This document shows positions 58,379 to 64,000 of a DNA stretch of 64,000 nt, one piece after another; positions within the stretch are counted from its first letter, which is position 1, and each line of letters starts with the position of its first letter. The translations under genes were made by a program, and so were the position numbers. Under the pieces are notes generated by a model, which did no database searches, was not told the DNA's origin, and worked only from the letters and a program-made list of their open reading frames with translations. The stretch is from Eutypella sp. D-1 (Eukaryota; Ascomycota; Sordariomycetes; Xylariales; Diatrypaceae). The stretch covers positions 1,054,001-1,118,000 of the forward strand of contig JAJTTP010000006.1 in assembly GCA_023313575.1 (NCBI GenBank), read 5' to 3'.

Positions 58379-61256
58379 ATGGCCAACAAGTCGCCATTTA
58401 AAACCACCTTTGAAGCCGATGAGGTTATCCGGCCTATATTTACCGGCGGATCGGTCGCATTGGAGAATAGCGCGCGGGTGCTCGCAACCACTCTAGGCGA
58501 AGATGCTGTTCTGACCGATTTGAAGACCGGGAAGTTTATTACAAAGATTGAAGGGGTTCGTACAGTTCTAATCCAGTATAGCACGGCCATTCAATACTGA
58601 CTACTAATCCAGGATGGCGAATTAATATCAACTTTAACTCGTATGTGCTATATATTATATGCTATATCTGCTACGCATGCTATAGTGGTTGGGGATCATG
58701 CCTGAACGATATACTTACTTGTAGATAGTCACACCGTCTGGTTCCCATCTGATAATATGTTCGCGCTCGCTTTCGATGCGCATATCCTCTTTGCGGAGGC
58801 CCGAATCCGTCGACACCATCCAGCCGCAGCTCGTACGATCACTTAAACCTCACGGCACTCCTGTCGTCGTTCTTGCTGTGGATAGAACCAGTACCTTGCT
58901 TGCCACCGGCGGTACTGACGGGTCCATCAAAGTCTGGGACATTGCTGGCGGCTATGTAACCCATACTTTTCGAGGGCCGAGTGTTCTAGTTTCAGCTCTC
59001 CATTTCTTCGAGATAGCTTCGAATGCAAGGAAACCCGCCGAGGCTGACGAGCCTAAGGAATCTGTTAAGCGGAAAAGAAGGAAGTCTAAGGGTGCCACTG
59101 AGGACGTCGACGACAATGAAGAGTCCACAACCACACGTTTCCGACTGGCTTCCGGAAGTCAGGATGGAAAGGTCCGAGTATGGGACCTGCACAAACGGAG
59201 CGTAGTGGCGAGTTTGGACTCCCACGTTTCTGATGTTCAAGGCATCGATTACTCGCCCGATCAAAACACTCTCGTTACCGCCGGCAGGGACAAGACGATA
59301 AGATGGTGGGATACCAGATCATGGAAAAACCGGAAGGTAATTCCTTGTTTTGAACTTGTTGAAGCTGTAGGCTTCATCAGGGACGGACAACTCACGTACA
59401 CGGTTGGATCTAATGGTTGTTTCCGCCTTTGGGTGACCGATACCGGTCGCGAGCTCACAAAAGAGCAAGCGCCAAAGTCAGAAACGGAAGCATTTGTTGG
59501 GGCTGTTTATCGCCCCGAACTTCCTTATGTTATCTGCATACAGGTGGACCACACTCTTGCATTCTTCCAGCCGCCAACAGAAGTATCTGCTGCACAGATA
59601 ACAGCACCCGAACCCCTTCGCCGGATAACGGGAACGTACGATGAGATAATCGATTTACGCTACCTGCTTCCTGACCAATCTTTGATGGCTCTTGCAACCA
59701 ATCTCGAGGAAATCCGCATCGTTTCGGTATCCGAACACAAAAGCACTCCGGACGACAACTTGTCCTCTAACTACTTCGGCCAGGACGTGGCTTTTCTCAA
59801 GGGCCATGATGACATTATTATCTCGCTGGATGTAGACTGGTCTGGATACTGGGTCGCTACTGGGGCAAAAGACAACACCGCTAGACTCTGGCGGATTGAC
59901 CCACAGAACAACTCATACACATGCTATGCGACTTTCTCGGGACACGCTGAATCTGTGACGGCGGTTGCATTGCCGCGAGCCAAGCCTGTAGAGGGCTCCA
60001 AGGCTTACACTGATCCATTGAGCCATGCTCCGCCATACCTCATCACCGGGTCCTCCGACCAAACAATCAAGAAGTGGGAAATCCCAAGGGAGTCGCAACA
60101 GAGCACTAAGAAGAGCATCAGAGCGACTTATACTAGGAAAGCCCACGACAAGGACATCAATGCAATTGATGTCAGCCAGTCAGGTCAGCTTTTCGCTTCC
60201 GCATCTCAAGATAGGACGGTCAAGATCTGGTCGATTCAAGAAGGCGAGGTCCAAGGCATTCTTCGTGGGCATCGCCGGGGTGTTTGGTCCGTTAGTTTCG
60301 CATCTCCGGATACGCCCATCATTCAAGGTGAACAAGGGCCAGTGGCCGGAAAGGGCGTCGTCATCACGGGAAGTGGCGATAAGACCATCAAGCTGTGGAA
60401 TCTTACGGACTATACCTGCTTGCGGACTTTTGAGGGTCACTCGAATAGCGTGCTAAAACTTGCATGGCTGAACCTACCAAAGGAAGAAGAACGCGGCAAG
60501 AAGCCTTTGCTTTTTACTAGTGCCGGCGGTGACGGTCTCGTCAAAGTATGGGACGTGAACACGGGCGAGACGGCTTGCACTCTCGATAACCACGAGGACA
60601 GGGTTTGGGCGTTGGCGGTCCACCCTAAAACCAACACGATCGCTTCCGGAAGCGCGGACTCCACTGTCACGTTTTGGAAGGACACCTCGACTGAGACACA
60701 GGCCGCGTCGACCGAGGCGGCGCTTAAGCTTATCGAGCAGGAGCAGGAACTTCAAAACCATATATACGCGGGGTCATATAGAGAAGCCATTACGCTAGCT
60801 CTGCAGCTAAATCACCCGGGCCGACTCCTTGCACTGTTCACCTCGGTTGTCAATTCCAAGAAACCGGATGCTGGTAGCTTGAGTGGATTGAAGGCTGTGG
60901 ATGAGGTATTGGCGTCACTCTCGGATGAGCAGCTATTTCTGCTTCTCCTAAGACTACGGGATTGGAACACGAACGCTAGGACGGCGCCCGTTGCGCAGCA
61001 AATTTTATGGGCTCTGGTCAAGAGCTATCCGGCGTCGCGGTTCTCGAACTTATCGGTGAAGGGGGCTCGGGGACAGAAGAGCGTAAAGGAAGTCGTAAAC
61101 GCGCTCAAGGTATACACGGAAAGGCACTACAAGCGCATGGAGGAGCTAGTCGATGAGAGCTACTTGTTGGAATATACCCTGCAGGAGATGGATAGTCTGG
61201 CGCCTTCGCTGACTGCCAAGGATCTGGCCGAGGATACAGATGTTGTCATGACATGA
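58379..61256 (+). CDS. utp13: U3 snoRNP / SSU processome WD40 protein UTP13
   Basis: Exons 58379-58555, 58613-58640 and 58729-61256, with introns of 57 and 88 bp, give 910 residues. The first intron has a weak donor (GTTCGT), but the join is supported by the frame and by the continuous early blade TPSGSHLIICSRSLSMRI. There are about a dozen WD40 units in two propellers, for example LATGGTDGSIKVWD (about 122), LASGSQDGKVRVWD, LVTAGRDKTIRWWD, GYWVATGAKDNTARLWRI, LITGSSDQTIKKWE, FASASQDRTVKIWS, VITGSGDKTIKLWN and IASGSADSTVTFWK. A helical Utp13-specific C-terminal domain follows from about 750 (NHIYAGSYREAITLALQLNH). An acidic/basic insert (KRKRRKSKG, then EDVDDNEES) lies between early blades. 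The yeast orthologue belongs to the UTP-B module, acts in the nucleolus and is needed for 18S pre-rRNA processing. Essential housekeeping gene; looks intact. Confidence 0.96.
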
Positions 61257-61805
61257 TGGTTTCGAAGCAGTTAAATACCTAAGTAGTCGTGAATATCACG
61301 CTGAGAAGGATGAGGCAACTGTGGTCGTCTGAATTCCCCATGTGATTCGGCTTGCTCACTAGGGAAAAATGGAACCCAGTGGATGAGATAGTGTACATAA
61401 GCGGCTTGGCAATAATGGAAACCCCAGACTGGGTCGTCACCTGGGCATCGATACAAGTAATAATTCTGACGCATTTGCCATTGGTGCTCAAGACGTCATC
61501 CAAATTTGGGCAAGTTACCATGGTGTGGAAGTATCCATTCATGCCGAGGTTGACGCTTTCAAGCCACCCCCTTCTAAACAAATTCTTACACCGCACTTGG
61601 GCAAAGATCAAATTGTATCAACAGGCCCAACAAATTAGAGATAGTGTTAAACCTTAATACATACGAGCCCCTAACGCTTGCGCCTCTACTTAGTGACTAA
61701 ACACTTGTCGGTAACAGGCGGCCAACAAAAGATAAGGACCTAAGAAGGTCACGACATCCCTGGCCACCATACAGGTAGCAGCTAGGATATTAAAGAACAC
61801 AAACG
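61257..61805. other. spacer between UTP13 and the citrate-type carrier
   Basis: Holds the UTP13 3' region and the carrier promoter, and begins with a CCTAAGTAG motif just after the stop codon. One plus-strand frame (about 61391-61637) stays open for some 80 codons with protein-like composition but has no start codon or recognisable motif, so I do not call it. Confidence 0.5.
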
Positions 61806-62767
61806 ATGGTGGCGAAGGGAGGAGGCGGCGAAGGCGGGAAGCCACCGCTTGTCCTGTCCCTGACAGCGGGCGGCATCGCAGGCGGCGTCGAGGCGGCATG
61901 CACGTACCCGTTCGAGTTTGCGAAGACGCGGGTGCAGCTGTACGGGCACGAAGGAGCGAGCCGGAACCCATTCGCGGTGGTGGCGCGTGTGTGGCGAGAC
62001 GAGGGCCCACGGGCGCTGTACCGCGGGTGCTCGACTATGGTCGTGGGCTCCATCGGCAAGGACGCCGTGCGCTTCCTCGCCTTCGACGCCCTCCGCGCCG
62101 CCCTCGAGGACCCGGACACTCACACCCTAGGTCCCACGCGCTCTGTCGCTGCTGGCATGGCCGCCGGCGTCGTCGCCAGCACCCTTGTTGTCACCCCCTC
62201 AGAGCGCGTCAAGACCGCCCTCATAGACGATGCCCGGACCTCGCGCCGCTTCCGCAGCCCCTGGCACTGCGTCTCCGTGCTGGTGCGAGAACAGGGCGTC
62301 AGGCATGCGCTTTGGCGCGGTTACGTCACTACGTGAGTATGCCCTCCTTCTTTTCAATTTGGCCTCTCTCGTACTAACCGCAGATGACTGTGCGGTTGCT
62401 TTATAGTACCCTAAAACAGATCGGCACTACGGGATTCCGGCTGGGGTCGTACAGCACGATCAAGGACTGGGAGCGGATGCGGGGCATCAACCCGGACGGC
62501 CCCGTGATGAGCTTCGCGAACGGCGCCTTCGCCGGCACATTCACAACGCTGGCTACGCAGCCGTTCGACACGGTCAAGACGAAGGCGCAGCAGGCCCGGG
62601 TCGTCACCACGACGGAGTCCGTGCGGGCCATCCTCGCTGAGGACGGTGTCAGGGGCTTCTGGCGCGGCACTGTCATGCGCCTCGGCCGGACCGTCATGGC
62701 CGGCGGCATCCTGTTCACGGCCAACGAGCAGGCCATGAAGATGTTGAGGGTCATCACGGGCAGGTGA
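61806..62767 (+). CDS. mitochondrial tricarboxylate (citrate) carrier, Ctp1 type
   Basis: Exons 61806-62332 and 62407-62767 with a 74-bp intron give 295 residues, close to yeast Ctp1 (299). Three mitochondrial-carrier repeats are present with the Px[DE]xx[KR] motif at each odd helix: PFEFAKTRVQL (about 37), PSERVKTALIDD (about 134) and PFDTVKTKAQQ (about 230). The second repeat, VTPSERVKTALIDD, and the block GSIGKDAVRFLAFD resemble Ctp1. Citrate carriers exchange citrate across the inner membrane, and exported citrate supplies cytosolic acetyl-CoA for lipid and secondary-metabolite synthesis. A Gly-rich N-terminus (MVAKGGGGEGGK) precedes helix 1; no cleavable presequence is expected in this family. 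Substrate is inferred from similarity only; another organic-acid carrier is possible. Confidence 0.92.
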
Positions 62768-63414
62768 TGACGTTATGGGGTGCGGGCTTCGGTGGGCCAT
62801 TATAGAGGTTCTAGATCTAGACATCGGTTAGAGCGAGCTCGGTTAAGCACAACACCGTAGGTCTCGTAGTAGTTTTCGGGAGCTAGAGGTTTTAATGCCG
62901 AAGATAGAACATAGAATGCGAGAAAATCATGTAACTACTACCCTGCATGTCGATATACAGAAGCCAAGCAAAGGCGTCATCGGCGACCGCGCTGCTAAAC
63001 TCGACTCGGCACAACCCCACACGTCCGGATCCTACCACGGTCGGCATACACATCATCACTTCTCCAGGGCAATCCGGTAGTCCCCGCTTTGGTATAGTAG
63101 AACCAGACGCTGCTATTTCACTAAGTCCTCGATTTGAAATTCAGAGATGGTGGGATGCCCCGGGCTGCTCCGTGCACCCCGCATTGTGCATCATTCTTTG
63201 CTAAGATGGCGCGGGAGAGCCGGGAGTTACCCTGCATGCAATTCCATCCCGTATGCTGTGTAGCGATGTCTTGCAGCTGACTATGAAACCTCGTGAAGTT
63301 TTAAGCTCAAAGAAAGTTGGGAATCGACTAGAAGCTAGCTGCACCGCCTGTCCTAGGTCGTTGTAGTATTGAGCAAGGCGTGGCTCCTAGCGTAGCGACC
63401 GGGAACTCTTAAAA
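62768..63414. other. spacer between carrier and carboxypeptidase genes
   Basis: Carrier 3' region plus the promoter of the next gene. No supported coding frame, RNA gene or repeat. Confidence 0.5.
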
Positions 63415-64000
63415 ATGCGGTCATCTATTCAACCCAGACTCGGGCTTTTCCTTTCGCTGATCTTCAATGCCGCCCATGCAAAAACATACGGCGGGAATCA
63501 TGCGCCCGTTCAAAAAGACAGCCCACTCGTCTCCGAGAATTTTCAAGATATAGACGTTGATCTCCGGTCCCCAGCATTTGCCGATCCCGATTCTATCAAC
63601 CCTGGGTGGTCAAACGGGACGCAAGGACCAACCTCTCATGAGACCTTAGGTGAGTGAGTCTTGAATATCAGGATGTACGTGGTTCTGTTCTGACCCCGTC
63701 ACTAGAACATTTCATCTCCTCAATCGTGCAAAGAAACGATTGGGCCAGCCTCCATGTTCCAGACTTCAGATCTGAAGAAGGCCGAACTCTACCCTTGATA
63801 TTCCTGTCCAGCTCCGCACGGGCACCGAAGGAACCCACGGACAGCGCGCCGCGCAAACTTCGGGTCTGGATCCAGGGCGCCATCCATGGGAACGAGCCAG
63901 CAGCGGACCAAGCGGCGCTCGCATTATTGGGAAAGCTAGATGCGAATCAGACATGGGCGGCCTCTTTGCTTGAGAAATTGGACATCCTCCTGCTCCCAAG
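63415..64000 (+). CDS. secreted M14-type zinc carboxypeptidase, 5' part only (runs off the window)
   Basis: Exon 1 is 63415-63649 and exon 2 starts at 63706 after a 56-bp intron, then continues past the window end. About 177 residues are visible. Residues 1-22 form a signal peptide (RLGLFLSLIFNAAHA, cleavage probably after AHA), so the enzyme should be secreted. The block LRVWIQGAIHGNEPAADQAA contains H139-x-x-E142, the first two zinc ligands of M14 peptidases, placed after the expected beta strand. The third ligand and the catalytic Glu lie beyond the window. Some 115 residues after the signal peptide precede the domain core and could be a propeptide or an N-terminal extension. The cleavage preference (A, B or bacterial-type) cannot be judged from this part. 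Confidence 0.88.

Noticed and set aside
61391..61637. About 80-codon open plus frame without a start, in the UTP13-carrier spacer
   Set aside because: Open frames of this length are expected by chance in a 64 kb window; no splice partner or motif found.
1..64000. CRISPR array, bacterial operon, prophage or insertion sequence
   Set aside because: No regularly spaced repeats with unique spacers, no operon spacing and no transposase or phage genes; introns and gene content are eukaryotic.

Overview
The window is nuclear DNA of a filamentous ascomycete (Pezizomycotina, most likely Sordariomycetes). Genes are split by GT-AG introns of about 50-350 bp, there are no operons, and promoters and leaders are CT-rich. 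The gene set is typical of such fungi: a Ctf1/FarA-type Zn2Cys6 regulator, a chromodomain-HDA2/3 protein, an ELO elongase, a DUF1772 protein and a Dal5-type transporter. Exon structures were built by hand by matching splice sites to reading frames and family motifs. For every complete spliced model the exon lengths sum to a whole number of codons.

Layout. 0-17 kb: a disordered Ser-rich protein gene (3.9-5.2 kb, -), a 7 kb gene-poor spacer, a broken 6-phosphogluconate dehydrogenase copy (12.1-13.9 kb, +) with an (AG)43 microsatellite in a former intron, and a very-long-chain fatty acid elongase (15.4-16.7 kb, -). 17-32 kb: a 6.5 kb spacer, cytochrome c oxidase subunit COX6 (23.2-24.2 kb, +), and a large chromodomain + HDA2/3 + coiled-coil protein (26.4-31.5 kb, -). 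32-43 kb: a nine-exon MFS anion transporter (+), a DUF1772 membrane protein (-), and a 1009-residue GAS2/GAR-domain protein (-). 43-56 kb: spacer, then the Ctf1/Far-type regulator (47.5-51.5 kb, -), then spacer. 56-64 kb is the densest part: an unknown membrane-type protein (-), a small three-exon protein (-), the SSU processome subunit UTP13 (+), a mitochondrial citrate-type carrier (+), and a secreted M14 zinc carboxypeptidase (+) cut off by the window end.

The genes are mostly housekeeping and share no single pathway. Three touch lipid or acetyl-CoA flow (elongase, Ctf1-like regulator, citrate carrier), but they lie far apart and I infer no cluster. I found no convincing new multi-gene system. 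The points most worth following are the chromodomain-HDA2/3 fusion with an unusual chromodomain cage, the decayed 6PGDH copy, long introns in the regulator gene (the first splitting its zinc cluster), a dispersed TACCTA/TAGGTA palindromic motif family, a cluster of CTTATCG sites in the UTP13 bidirectional promoter, and an excess of long poly-C/poly-G runs in non-coding DNA.
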